Shown here: one piece after another, positions 16,262 to 24,469 of the stretch
Position numbering within the stretch: position 1 is the first letter of the stretch
Layout: each line of letters begins with the position of its first letter
NCBI GenBank assembly: GCA_017472575.1
Contig: JAFUPX010000024.1
Coordinates: forward strand, 1 to 49,445
Direction of reading: 5' to 3'
DNA from: Clostridia bacterium
Lineage (GTDB): Bacteria > Bacillota > Clostridia > Oscillospirales > Acutalibacteraceae
DNA: 49,445 nt
Notes under the pieces: model-generated
Database searches by the model: none
The model's input: the letters and a program-made list of their open reading frames with translations, nothing else
What the model was told of the DNA's origin: nothing
Translations under genes and position numbers: made by a program

Positions 16262-17062
16262 TCATTCTATAAAGCTGTAAGTTTCGCCGTCAAACTTAAA
16301 CCGTATTGTTCCGAGTTCTCCGTTTTTATTTTTGCAGATTATGAGTTCAGTGTCAGGAATGCTGTCGTCTTGTTTTTCTGCAACGTCAAAATAACTATCT
16401 CTATGTAGTATCAAAACGCTATCGGCAAGTTTTGCAACAAGAGGGTAAACATCGTTTAAAGTTGGACGAAAACGATTTTCTTGCACTCTTTCAAGCCACA
16501 CACTGATAATTATAGGTATATTCAGACCTTTGCAGAGATTTCTGATAATCAAAAAATCCTTTTCAAAATCATGTGAAATTGCTTCAAAACCGTCAATTAA
16601 AACCATAGCCGGCTTTCTGTTAAAAGAGAGTATATTCTTTATGTTTTCACATGTTTCACTATAATCAATTACTGTTATTTTAAGCTGACTTATAATAGAG
16701 AGGGCGGCGTCCACTTTGTTTAACATATCAGAATCGTATATTTCATCAACTTCTTCTATATTAACGCTGCTAAGTTTTTGAATAAGACGCTCAACAATTC
16801 GGTAACTTGTAAATTCGTTTGTGAAATAAAAGATTTCACCTTCTGAAGTTATTGCCGAATTAAGAAGCAGATCCAACATAAACGTTGACTTGCCAATACC
16901 CTGCATTGATGCTATACACATAAGATATCCGCCATTTAAATTATTAATACCTATTATACTGTCAAGTTGTGCAAAACCCGTAGAAACAAGTCTCTCATCG
17001 GGCTTTTTTATATAGTTTTCCAGTGCGATTTCTTTGCATATTTCTTTTATACTTTTAATCAT
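16262..17062 (-). CDS. DnaB C-terminal-domain-like ATPase (short, no N-terminal domain)
   Basis: The 266-aa RecA-fold protein resembles only the motor domain of the replicative helicase DnaB. It opens with STGFAQLDSIIGINNLNGG (DnaB TGFxxLD entry). Walker A is MQGIGKST (53-60), the catalytic Glu is in TNEF (E83), Walker B is MVLIDGFE (D157), LADSVLILHRDSY matches the DnaB ADVVLFLHRD motif, and the end is CKNKNGELGTIRFKFDGETY. The DnaB N-terminal collar domain is absent; full DnaB is about 440-470 aa. No clear Shine-Dalgarno precedes the ATG, and it starts 15 bp after the PolC-like stop, suggesting coupling. It is probably a partner of that protein. Confidence 0.85.
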   Translation of the reverse strand: MIKSIKEICKEIALENYIKKPDERLVSTGFAQLDSIIGINNLNGGYLMCIASMQGIGKSTFMLDLLLNSAITSEGEIFYFTNEFTSYRIVERLIQKLSSVNIEEVDEIYDSDMLNKVDAALSIISQLKITVIDYSETCENIKNILSFNRKPAMVLIDGFEAISHDFEKDFLIIRNLCKGLNIPIIISVWLERVQENRFRPTLNDVYPLVAKLADSVLILHRDSYFDVAEKQDDSIPDTELIICKNKNGELGTIRFKFDGETYSFIE

Positions 17063-17077
17063 GGTAAATTCTGTTTA

Positions 17078-19801
17078 TTACAGCGGTATTCTGATATTTC
17101 CATTTTCGGGTATATAGTTATCAGGATCGGATTTTTCTATATCAGGCGGTAAAAAGTTAACTCCTCTGGAAATACACTCTTTTGCTGCAATCATAGCCGT
17201 GTATATATTACGGTATTCACATGAATCTTCGCCTTTAATGCTTTTCATTTTGTTTAAATGGTTATCGATTTCGGCTAAGCCTTCGGGTAAAACATTGAAA
17301 TTAAACTCATTTCGTTCAAAGTATACACTGAAATAAGCCGCATAAAATTCGGTAGGGTAATACAGTTTAAACCAAGCAAGACGCAAAGCATTTATTACAT
17401 GAGCTACAGCGTGAGCCTTGGGGAACATATATCTTATCTTCTGGCAAGAATCAAAGTACCAATCCCCAAAATGCTTTGTTATTTCTTTAAAACTTGCAAC
17501 CTCTTCGTCGCTTAGTCGTTTTTTTAACAAAAGGCCTTTTCGTATACATTCATCAAATTTATATGCGGTTGCTTTATCAACACCGTTCTTTATTAAATCA
17601 ATCATAATATCTGAGCCTAAGGCAATAAGCTCACTTAGAGAACGCTCTCCTAAGTCAATCAAATTTTCTGCATTATTTGTCCACACATCAGCGCCGTGGG
17701 CTAATCCATTGATTTTTACAAGATCGGTAAAGTTTTGAGGTTTTGTTTTGAGAAGTAAATCTCTCACAAAATCAGTACTGTATTCAGGCAGACAGAGTGT
17801 TCCTACAGAAATACCGTCAACATTTTCGGCAGTTATTCCAAGTGCACGTATATCGCTGAAAAGCTTATAGATTTCAGGATCTTTAATGTCTACATTAAGA
17901 GGAGAGATTCCCGTAAACTCCTCAAGCAATTTAAAAACATCAGGAACGCTGTGACCCAAAATATCAAGTTTTATTATGGTATCGTGTAAGTGATGAAAAT
18001 CGAAAACAGTTTTCTTATCTACCGTGAGTCGGATATTTCCTTCATAAAAATAGTAATCATCTATGGCAGAAAGGGCTGTAAAATCGTAAAAAACCTTATT
18101 TTTTGGTGCGATAAAAATTCCTGACGGATGCATACCACTATGGGTTTTAATGTTGCAAAGTTTTCCTATAAGATTATTTCTGTACTGAGGATCTGTTTTT
18201 TCGCCTGTAAGTTCTTCGTAAGTTCGAATATAGCATTCTGCAGTATGTGGCAAAATAGAATATATTGTACTTGCGTAGGCTACTCTTTTTTTCCCGAAAA
18301 ATGTTACAAGAAATTCAAATACCGCCGCTTGTACTGCAGGTGAAATATTTAAATTAATATCCGGCACTTTATCCCCGTGAAATCCCATAAATATTTCATA
18401 CGGAATATTGTGTCCGTCACACTTCATTGTAACAGCACATTCGGGACAGGATTTTTGCGGCAGATCAAATCCTGTATACACAGAGTAATCGGTTATAAAT
18501 TCTGTATGATGACAGTGGGGACATAAATAATGTGGCTCTAATGGGTTAACTTCGGTTATTCCCAAAATATATGCAACAAAAGAAGAGCCTACCATCCCCG
18601 GAGCAAAAGCATATTCACCTCGTTCTTTCAAGTATTTCACTACAAGATATGCCACCATATAATGTGAAGAAAAATTGTTGCTTATTATATGATGAAGTTC
18701 GGCATCAAGCCTTTCTTTTACAGTGTTGGGTAAAACACCGTTTTTTGCATACAACTCGTTTGCTTTTTCCCTACATAATCTATCTAAATCTTCATAATCA
18801 TACTTGTTTTTAAGAGGATAACCGTCTTCCTTAAACGGTATTATTTCTTTCACCATATCGGCAATAAGGTTTGTGTTTTTTATAACGATTTCAAAAGCTT
18901 TGTCTTCTCCAAGATATGAAAACTCTGATAACATCTCATTTGTGGTTCGAAAATATAATGGCGCTTGTTCTTCAAAATCGGCATATCCTTGATTTACCAT
19001 TAAAATCTTTCTTATAATACTATCTTCAGGTTCAATGAAATGCACATCACCGGTAGCTACAACCGGTTTTTTCAGTTTATCAGCAAGCACAACTACCATT
19101 TTATTAAAATCTTTTATTGCGTTAAAGTCTGTAACTCTTTTAAATCGGTTCTCTATTATATTTCCTTTTTTATCATATACATCGGGTTCAGCACTTTTAT
19201 TTATTATAAATTTGTTATTTTCAAGAGGTTGTATTTCAAAATAATCATAATAACTTGTAATTTTTTCAAGTTCCTTATCACTTTCACCTGAAATAATTGC
19301 TCGGTACAATTCTCCGCACTCACAGGCAGAGCCGATAATAAAATCCTTACGGTATTTGTCCAATGAAGAACGCTTAATAACAGGAGCTTTATTCCATTTT
19401 AAAAACAGTTCTGCTTCAGACATCATTTTATATAAGCTTTTTAGCCCCCTTTGATTTTTAACCAATACTATAAGGTGTGTTTTGCTGTTTACTATCTCTT
19501 TTTCGGTTAAATTTGAAATATCATTATCAACATCATTAATAAAATACAGCTCAACGCCATAGATAGGCTTGATATTTCCGCCTTCTTTTCGTATTCTTTT
19601 AACTGCATTATAAATTTCAGGATAGGCTCTAACTGACCCGTGGTCGGTGATGGCGATCGCCTTATGCCCGAATTTACAGGCTTGCATTATTATCTCATCG
19701 GCAGTCGCGGTACCGTCCTTAAAAGACATATTTGTGTGACAGTGCAGTTCTACCCTCTTTTCGCTCGCCTCATCCTTTCTTATTTTGTTAGAATAAGTCA
19801 T
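17078..19801 (-). CDS. PolC-like PHP protein with apparently inactive polymerase domain
   Basis: The 907-aa relative of DNA polymerase III PolC (usually about 1430 aa) is numbered here from the ATG. The PHP domain starts at once: LHCHT (H20, H22), ITDHG (D53, H54), GVEL (E84), H109, C160 and GDVH (D252, H254). The 3'-5' exonuclease normally inserted in PHP is replaced by about 20 residues. The palm/fingers and the zinc finger (C427, C430, C452, C455) follow. The catalytic DxD is PDINLN (D481, N483) where PolC has PDIDLN; D613 (KLDILGH) remains. The GSRGSVGSS loop is APGMVGSS, and the fingers Lys region is changed. The C-terminal helix-hairpin and clamp-binding end are missing. The start is ATG at 19801 with GGAG 8 nt upstream, not the overlapping GTG at 19810. 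Base use is visibly AT-richer than the flanks. Confidence 0.93.
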   Translation of the reverse strand: MTYSNKIRKDEASEKRVELHCHTNMSFKDGTATADEIIMQACKFGHKAIAITDHGSVRAYPEIYNAVKRIRKEGGNIKPIYGVELYFINDVDNDISNLTEKEIVNSKTHLIVLVKNQRGLKSLYKMMSEAELFLKWNKAPVIKRSSLDKYRKDFIIGSACECGELYRAIISGESDKELEKITSYYDYFEIQPLENNKFIINKSAEPDVYDKKGNIIENRFKRVTDFNAIKDFNKMVVVLADKLKKPVVATGDVHFIEPEDSIIRKILMVNQGYADFEEQAPLYFRTTNEMLSEFSYLGEDKAFEIVIKNTNLIADMVKEIIPFKEDGYPLKNKYDYEDLDRLCREKANELYAKNGVLPNTVKERLDAELHHIISNNFSSHYMVAYLVVKYLKERGEYAFAPGMVGSSFVAYILGITEVNPLEPHYLCPHCHHTEFITDYSVYTGFDLPQKSCPECAVTMKCDGHNIPYEIFMGFHGDKVPDINLNISPAVQAAVFEFLVTFFGKKRVAYASTIYSILPHTAECYIRTYEELTGEKTDPQYRNNLIGKLCNIKTHSGMHPSGIFIAPKNKVFYDFTALSAIDDYYFYEGNIRLTVDKKTVFDFHHLHDTIIKLDILGHSVPDVFKLLEEFTGISPLNVDIKDPEIYKLFSDIRALGITAENVDGISVGTLCLPEYSTDFVRDLLLKTKPQNFTDLVKINGLAHGADVWTNNAENLIDLGERSLSELIALGSDIMIDLIKNGVDKATAYKFDECIRKGLLLKKRLSDEEVASFKEITKHFGDWYFDSCQKIRYMFPKAHAVAHVINALRLAWFKLYYPTEFYAAYFSVYFERNEFNFNVLPEGLAEIDNHLNKMKSIKGEDSCEYRNIYTAMIAAKECISRGVNFLPPDIEKSDPDNYIPENGNIRIPL

Positions 19802-19929
19802 TTCAAACACTCCTTTTTTTATTATGATTGCATTTTACAACAAGCAATGGGATAAAAACAGTACATAGCTGAGTACATATTAAAAATATCTACCACGAAA
19901 ATCAGAGCAAATTTAGAACATAAAAAATC

Positions 19930-19960
19930 GTCCAAACCCACATTATTAAAGGGTTTGGAC
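19930..19960 (-). terminator. Intrinsic terminator after tRNA-Leu
   Basis: Perfect 10-bp arms GTCCAAACCC / GGGTTTGGAC have an 11-nt loop and are followed on the minus strand by GATTTTTT. Confidence 0.9.
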
Positions 19961-19962
19961 GG

Positions 19963-20049
19963 TGGTGCGGATAACAGGACTTGAACCTGCACCGAGTTGC
20001 CCCGACTAGAACCTGAATCTAGCGCGTCTGCCAATTCCGCCATATCCGC
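19963..20049 (-). tRNA. tRNA-Leu (anticodon CAG)
   Basis: The 87-nt minus-strand gene begins GCGGATATGGCGGAATTGGC and ends TATCCGCACCA with the CCA encoded. The anticodon stem CTAGA/TCTAG surrounds the loop TTCAGGT, giving anticodon CAG. The variable arm (GTCGGGGCAACTC) is long, as in class II tRNAs. The acceptor stem GCGGATA/TATCCGC is perfect. It borders the accessory block to its left. Confidence 0.96.
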
Positions 20050-20232
20050 AAATATGAAGTAATAAGTAATAGCGAATAGTGAAAAAGTATTCGGTACATT
20101 ATTACTTGTTTGGACCTCTAAATTTTACACGGCGAGGTCATCCGAGGCGGAGCTTTTTGCTTAATCCGCAAAGACTATTTTACAATTAAGCGTGCAGATT
20201 GTCAAGTGTTAATTGCTGTTTTTATCCTTGTC

Positions 20233-20261
20233 TTGTTATTTCAGTATATTTATGGTATACT
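20233..20261 (+). promoter_or_regulatory. Promoter of the GtrA-family gene
   Basis: The -35 TTGTTA (20233-20238), a 17-bp spacer and the -10 TATACT (20256-20261) lie 27 bp before the TTG start. The stretch 20050-20232 upstream holds nothing I recognise. Confidence 0.7.
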
Positions 20262-20288
20262 ATTTTAAAAAGAATTGGAGGCGATTGC

Positions 20289-20693
20289 TTGGAGAAAAAG
20301 TTGAAAATGTTTTTTAAGACCTTTTTTAGCGTGAAATTTCTGGGTTTTTGCCTTATAGGGATAATTAACACCTTCAACTCCGCGTTTTTTTCTTGGCTTA
20401 CACACCTTTTTCTGCAAGAAAATCTTGCGGCGGTTTGCGGATATATAATTTCTCTGGCGATTAACTATACTCTTAATTCAATACTGGTTTTTAAGAAAAA
20501 GCTATCCTTAAGAAGTTTTTTTCGGTTTGCCCTTTCGTATATACCCAATTTTATAATCTACTTCCTTATAACCTTCTTAACAATAAACACCTTGAATTTT
20601 TCTCAGTTTATAGGAACGGTTATTGCCGCGATGGCAGGCGGACCCGTAACATTTATTATTATCAAGCTATATGCGTTTAAGAATAATGAATAA
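20289..20693 (+). CDS. GtrA-family membrane protein
   Basis: The 134-aa protein has four predicted TM helices. It shows the GtrA pattern FLGFCLIGIINTFNSAFFSWL, then YIISLAINYTLNSILVFK (compare NFxxxRxWVF) and IAAMAGGPVTFIIIKLYAFK. GtrA proteins are linked to flipping or transfer of lipid-linked sugars in cell-envelope glycosylation; the substrate here is unknown. The start is TTG at 20289, 7 nt after TGGAGG. A longer frame to 20199 overlaps the promoter and is not the start. Confidence 0.85.
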   Translation: MEKKLKMFFKTFFSVKFLGFCLIGIINTFNSAFFSWLTHLFLQENLAAVCGYIISLAINYTLNSILVFKKKLSLRSFFRFALSYIPNFIIYFLITFLTINTLNFSQFIGTVIAAMAGGPVTFIIIKLYAFKNNE

Positions 20694-20721
20694 ACGGTTG
20701 TCTCTTTCGAGACAACCGTTT
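20692..20721. terminator. Bidirectional terminator GtrA / ABC transporter
   Basis: Thirteen-base arms AAACGGTTGTCTC / GAGACAACCGTTT surround a TTTC loop and are followed by TTATTT on the plus strand. The minus strand also has A/T-rich flanks. It separates converging units. Confidence 0.9.
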
Positions 20722-20725
20722 TTAT

Positions 20726-21715
20726 TTATCGTTCTTCTCTGAAATAGGGCAGACCCAAATGTGCAGGGGGTTGATGTTCTCTCTTTTTACGCATACTTGT
20801 AATAATAAGAACGATAATTGTTACCACATAAGGCAACATTTTGAAAAGTTCCTGTGTTTCGGTTCCAAGACCCTGAATATAGTTGTTTGCGTTGCAAAGC
20901 GCACCAAAAACAAACGAGCCGAGAATCGCAACAGAGGGTTTCCAAAGCGCAAAGATAACAAGAGCGATTGCCATCCAACCTCTGTCACCGAAAGCGTTAT
21001 TTGACCAAACACCGCTTGCATATGCCATAACATACTGCAAACCGCCAAGTCCTGCAATCCCACTACCTATACAGGTTGCGATATATTTGTATTTTGTTAC
21101 GTTTATGCCTGCAGCATCTGCGGTTGCAGGGTTTTCTCCTACCGAACGCAGATTAAGACCTACACAGGTACGATTAAGCACATACGAAACTATCAAAGCA
21201 ATTATTATTGCAAGATAGGTTAAAAAGTCATGCGAGAAGAAAAGTTCTCCAAACCAACCTAAATCGTCAGCAAAGGGAAGTTTTGCAGAGAAAAAGGAGC
21301 TTGTTTTTGTAAGGGCAATTGATGGAAGCTCGCTTTTTGTAATATTGATAAGCGAAGCGCCAAGGAAGTTGCCAAGGCCAATACCAAGCGTGGTGAGTGC
21401 AAGACCTGTTACATTCTGATTAGCGTGAAGTGTAACGGTTAAGAAACTGTATATAAGTCCCATAAGAATCGAGCCTACAATAGCGCACAAAAGAGGTATA
21501 AACACCGCAAAGAACGGGTTCATAGCGGCAATATCGTTACCGCAGGAATTTTCATAAAGGAAAGAGCCTACAACACCGCTTATAGCGCCAACATACATAA
21601 TACCCGGAATACCGAGATTAAGGTGACCCGATTTTTCGGTTACAATTTCGCCTGTTGAACCGTAAAGAAGCGGCACACCGAGGAGTATTGCACGGCAAAT
21701 AAACTGAATAATCAT
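20726..21715 (-). CDS. Nucleoside-type ABC transporter permease (second subunit)
   Basis: The 329-aa integral membrane protein of the branched/simple-sugar ABC permease superfamily has about 8-9 TM helices. It matches the smaller permease of BMP-type nucleoside importers (NupC/YufQ-like): YGSTGEIVTEKSGHLNLGIPGIMYVGA at the N-terminus, GLNLRSVGENPATADAAGINVTKYK near residue 189 and a short basic C-terminus. It overlaps the preceding permease by 4 bp (ATGA) and is the last gene of the riboswitch-controlled operon. Confidence 0.92.
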   Translation of the reverse strand: MIIQFICRAILLGVPLLYGSTGEIVTEKSGHLNLGIPGIMYVGAISGVVGSFLYENSCGNDIAAMNPFFAVFIPLLCAIVGSILMGLIYSFLTVTLHANQNVTGLALTTLGIGLGNFLGASLINITKSELPSIALTKTSSFFSAKLPFADDLGWFGELFFSHDFLTYLAIIIALIVSYVLNRTCVGLNLRSVGENPATADAAGINVTKYKYIATCIGSGIAGLGGLQYVMAYASGVWSNNAFGDRGWMAIALVIFALWKPSVAILGSFVFGALCNANNYIQGLGTETQELFKMLPYVVTIIVLIITSMRKKREHQPPAHLGLPYFREER

Positions 21716-22818
21716 ACGCCCGCCTCCTTTTTGTGCTTAAATTTAATTGAATAGTGAATAAAGAATTCACAGCCAACTAACATAAGAATTACAACACCTA
21801 CCATAATTTCCGAGAATGAAGAATTAAGAAGCGCTGTATCAACAACCTTTGCAACACCAATACGGAGGAATACAACAATCGCCGTCATAACAACCATTAT
21901 AAACGGGTTAAACTGACCGAGCCAGGACATAAGAATTGCAGTAAAGCCCTGACCGCCAACACTGTTTATGTTAATACTATGGTCTTTACCTGCAACTAAG
22001 AGCATACCGGTAATTCCGCATAAAGCGCCCGATATAATCATTGTACGGATAATAACCTTTTTAACATTAATTCCAACATATCTTGCTGTGTTCTGGCTTT
22101 CACCCACAACAGATATTTCGTAGCCTTGTTTGCTGTACTTAAGGTAGATATACATAACTACGGTAATAACTGTAACAATGGCAATATTTACAAAGTAATC
22201 ATTACCCGCAACCGAAGGGAAATTACCTGCAGATACAGGGTTAATAACGTTTGAGCCGCCACCCTTTATGTAAACATAGTATGCAATTATCTGTGTTGCA
22301 ATATAGTTCATCATAAGCGTGAACAAAGTTTCGTTTGTATTAAACAAAGCCTTAAATATCGCAGGGATAACACCCCAAATTGCACCGGCAAGAATACTTG
22401 TTATTGCAATCACTGCAAGAAGTGCGCCGTAGGGCAGCTTATCACCTAACTCAATCATACAGATTATTGATGCAAGTCCGCCCATAAGAGCTTGTCCCTC
22501 TGCGCCGCAGTTCCAGAACTTCATTTTGAATGCGGGGGTTAAGGCGAGCGCTAACGATAATAAAATTACGATCTCTTGCAGATATTTCCAAAGCATTGTT
22601 GTGTGGCCTTCGAAAAGTCGACCGAAAACACCGGAAAACATTGTCTCGTATGTTCCTGCAAAGCTTTGTCCTGTAACTGCGATCGAAAGAAAGCCAACAA
22701 TAAAGAAGGATACAACGATGGTTGCCATGCGGATAAGCCATGCTTTCCAAAGCGGCATATCATCACGCTTGACAACGTGAAAAACGGGTTCGTGAACCTT
22801 TTTTTCGGTATTATTCAT
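21712..22818 (-). CDS. Nucleoside-type ABC transporter permease (first subunit)
   Basis: The ~368-aa permease (NupB/YufP-like) has an N-terminal cytoplasmic tail followed by about 8-9 TM helices. It shows the typical WNCGAEGQALMGGLA segment near residue 107 and GESQNTARYVGINVKKV near 252 (EAA-like loop), plus GGQGFTAILMSWLGQFNP. The start ATG at 22818 overlaps the ATPase gene by 8 bp, with an AGGAGG ribosome site inside that gene. A longer in-frame start lacks such a site. Confidence 0.92.
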   Translation of the reverse strand: MNNTEKKVHEPVFHVVKRDDMPLWKAWLIRMATIVVSFFIVGFLSIAVTGQSFAGTYETMFSGVFGRLFEGHTTMLWKYLQEIVILLSLALALTPAFKMKFWNCGAEGQALMGGLASIICMIELGDKLPYGALLAVIAITSILAGAIWGVIPAIFKALFNTNETLFTLMMNYIATQIIAYYVYIKGGGSNVINPVSAGNFPSVAGNDYFVNIAIVTVITVVMYIYLKYSKQGYEISVVGESQNTARYVGINVKKVIIRTMIISGALCGITGMLLVAGKDHSININSVGGQGFTAILMSWLGQFNPFIMVVMTAIVVFLRIGVAKVVDTALLNSSFSEIMVGVVILMLVGCEFFIHYSIKFKHKKEAGV

Positions 22819-24355
22819 TTCCCGCATCCTCCTCACTGTGTTTCGATTTGGTCATAAGAAGACCGATTTCTTCTTTTGTGGCGGTTCGGCCGTCAACAAC
22901 GCCCGTTATTCTGCCCGAACCTATAACCATAATTCTGTCACAAAGCTCAATAAGTACATCAAGGTCTTCTCCGACAAATATAACTGCAACGCCCTTAGCT
23001 TTCTGCTCATTAAGCAAATTATAAATCATATAAGAAGAATTAATATCAAGTCCTCTTACAGGGTATGCCACCATAAGCACTGTGGGGGAAGCCGCAATCT
23101 CACGACCTACAAGCACCTTTTGAACATTACCGCCTGAAAGACGGCGAACAGGTGTTGATGCGCTGGGTGTTACAACCTCAAGGTCGTGAATTATCTTCAT
23201 AGCAAGGTCTTTAGGATTTTTGCGCTCAAGGAACAGTGTGTGTCCCTTTGAATAGCTTCGCAACATCATATTATCAATGATATCCATATTACCTACAAGT
23301 CCCATACCGAGTCGGTCTTCGGGTACGAAGGAAAGTCTTACGCCCATATTACGAATCTGCATTGGGGTTTTGTCACGAAGATTTTCTATGCTGTTTGTTT
23401 TGGGGTTAAGATATAAAATCTCACCCGATGACAAGTGTTGCAAGCCTGCAATCGCCTCAAGAAGTTCACGCTGACCGCTGCCAGCAATACCAGCAATGCC
23501 GAGAATTTCTCCGCTTTTTGCCGTAAATGAAACATCGTCAAGCACGGTAGCACCTACACGGTCTACACAGGTTATTCCCTTTACAACAAGACGTTCCTGT
23601 GTGTCTTTAGGCTCGTCTCTTTGAATATTAAGGTCAACCTTTTTGCCAACCATCATTTCGGTAAGCTCAGCTTCACTCGTTTCCCTTGTGTTTACTGTGC
23701 CAACATATTCGCCCTTGCGCAAAACCGAAACTCTGTCTGAAAGAGACAAAACCTCATGTAACTTATGTGTAATAATTATGATACACTTTCCATCATCACG
23801 CATGCGGCGAAGAATATTAAATAATTTTTCGGTTTCCTGAGGGGTAAGCACGGCAGTCGGCTCATCAAGAATAAGAATATCGGCGCCTCGGTAAAGAACC
23901 TTGATAATTTCAACCGTCTGCTTTTCGGAAACACTCATTGTGTAAATCTTCTTTTCGGGATCAAGCTCAAAACCATACTGCTCGCTTATTCTCTTGATTT
24001 TTTCTGTCGAAGCCTTGAGATTATATTTTCCTTCATCAAGACCTAATACTATGTTTTCGGCAGCGCTGAAAACATCAACAAGTTTAAAATGTTGATGTAT
24101 CATTCCAATTTTATACGAAAATGCATCTTTAGGCGAAGCAATAACAGCTTCTTTTTCGTCAATGAATATCTGTCCTTCATCGGGAAAATAAATTCCTGAA
24201 ATCATATTCATTAATGTTGTTTTTCCGCTGCCGTTCTCGCCCAAAATAGAAAGAATCTCGCCGCGATAAGCAGTAAGATTAATATCCTTGTTAGCAATAA
24301 CTTTGCCAAACACTTTGGTTATATTTTTTAACTGTATAGCAGGTTGTTTTTCCAC
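22811..24355 (-). CDS. Nucleoside-type ABC transporter ATP-binding protein (tandem)
   Basis: The 514-aa protein has two fused ABC domains, as in NupA/YufO and RbsA-like ATPases. The N-terminal half has Walker A GENGSGKTT near residue 39, signature MSVSEKQTVEI (LSVGEQQ in most relatives) and Walker B ILILDEPTAVLTP. In the C-terminal half the P-loop is GIAGSGQRELLEAIAGL, lacking the Lys, as is common in this family. The signature LSGGNVQKV is intact and Walker B reads VLMVAYPVRGLD. It powers the two downstream permeases. A GGAGG ribosome site precedes the ATG. Confidence 0.94.
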   Translation of the reverse strand: MEKQPAIQLKNITKVFGKVIANKDINLTAYRGEILSILGENGSGKTTLMNMISGIYFPDEGQIFIDEKEAVIASPKDAFSYKIGMIHQHFKLVDVFSAAENIVLGLDEGKYNLKASTEKIKRISEQYGFELDPEKKIYTMSVSEKQTVEIIKVLYRGADILILDEPTAVLTPQETEKLFNILRRMRDDGKCIIIITHKLHEVLSLSDRVSVLRKGEYVGTVNTRETSEAELTEMMVGKKVDLNIQRDEPKDTQERLVVKGITCVDRVGATVLDDVSFTAKSGEILGIAGIAGSGQRELLEAIAGLQHLSSGEILYLNPKTNSIENLRDKTPMQIRNMGVRLSFVPEDRLGMGLVGNMDIIDNMMLRSYSKGHTLFLERKNPKDLAMKIIHDLEVVTPSASTPVRRLSGGNVQKVLVGREIAASPTVLMVAYPVRGLDINSSYMIYNLLNEQKAKGVAVIFVGEDLDVLIELCDRIMVIGSGRITGVVDGRTATKEEIGLLMTKSKHSEEDAGNE

Positions 24356-24423
24356 ATTAAACCTCCGTTCAAAATAATTTTGAAGAAATTACTTTTCTTT
24401 TAAAATAACCTCTTCAAAATTAG

Positions 24424-24454
24424 TTTAAGGCGAGGGAGTTTCCCCCGCCTCAAA
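24424..24454 (-). terminator. Hairpin between bmpA-like and ATPase genes
   Basis: TTTGAGGCGGGGG ... CCCTCGCCTTAAA forms a GC-rich hairpin on the minus strand with only a short ATTTT tail. It is probably a partial terminator or 3' stabiliser that lets the binding protein be made in excess over the transporter. Confidence 0.55.
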
Positions 24455-24469
24455 CCTGAAAATTACATA

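Noticed and set aside
17078-19801. The organism's housekeeping PolC replicase
   Set aside because: It is far too short and lacks exonuclease, clamp-binding end and one catalytic Asp; the true PolC must lie elsewhere.
19963-20049. tRNA-Leu as a proven attachment site of an integrated element
   Set aside because: I found no second copy of the tRNA 3' end to the left and no integrase gene, so integration at this tRNA is only a possibility.
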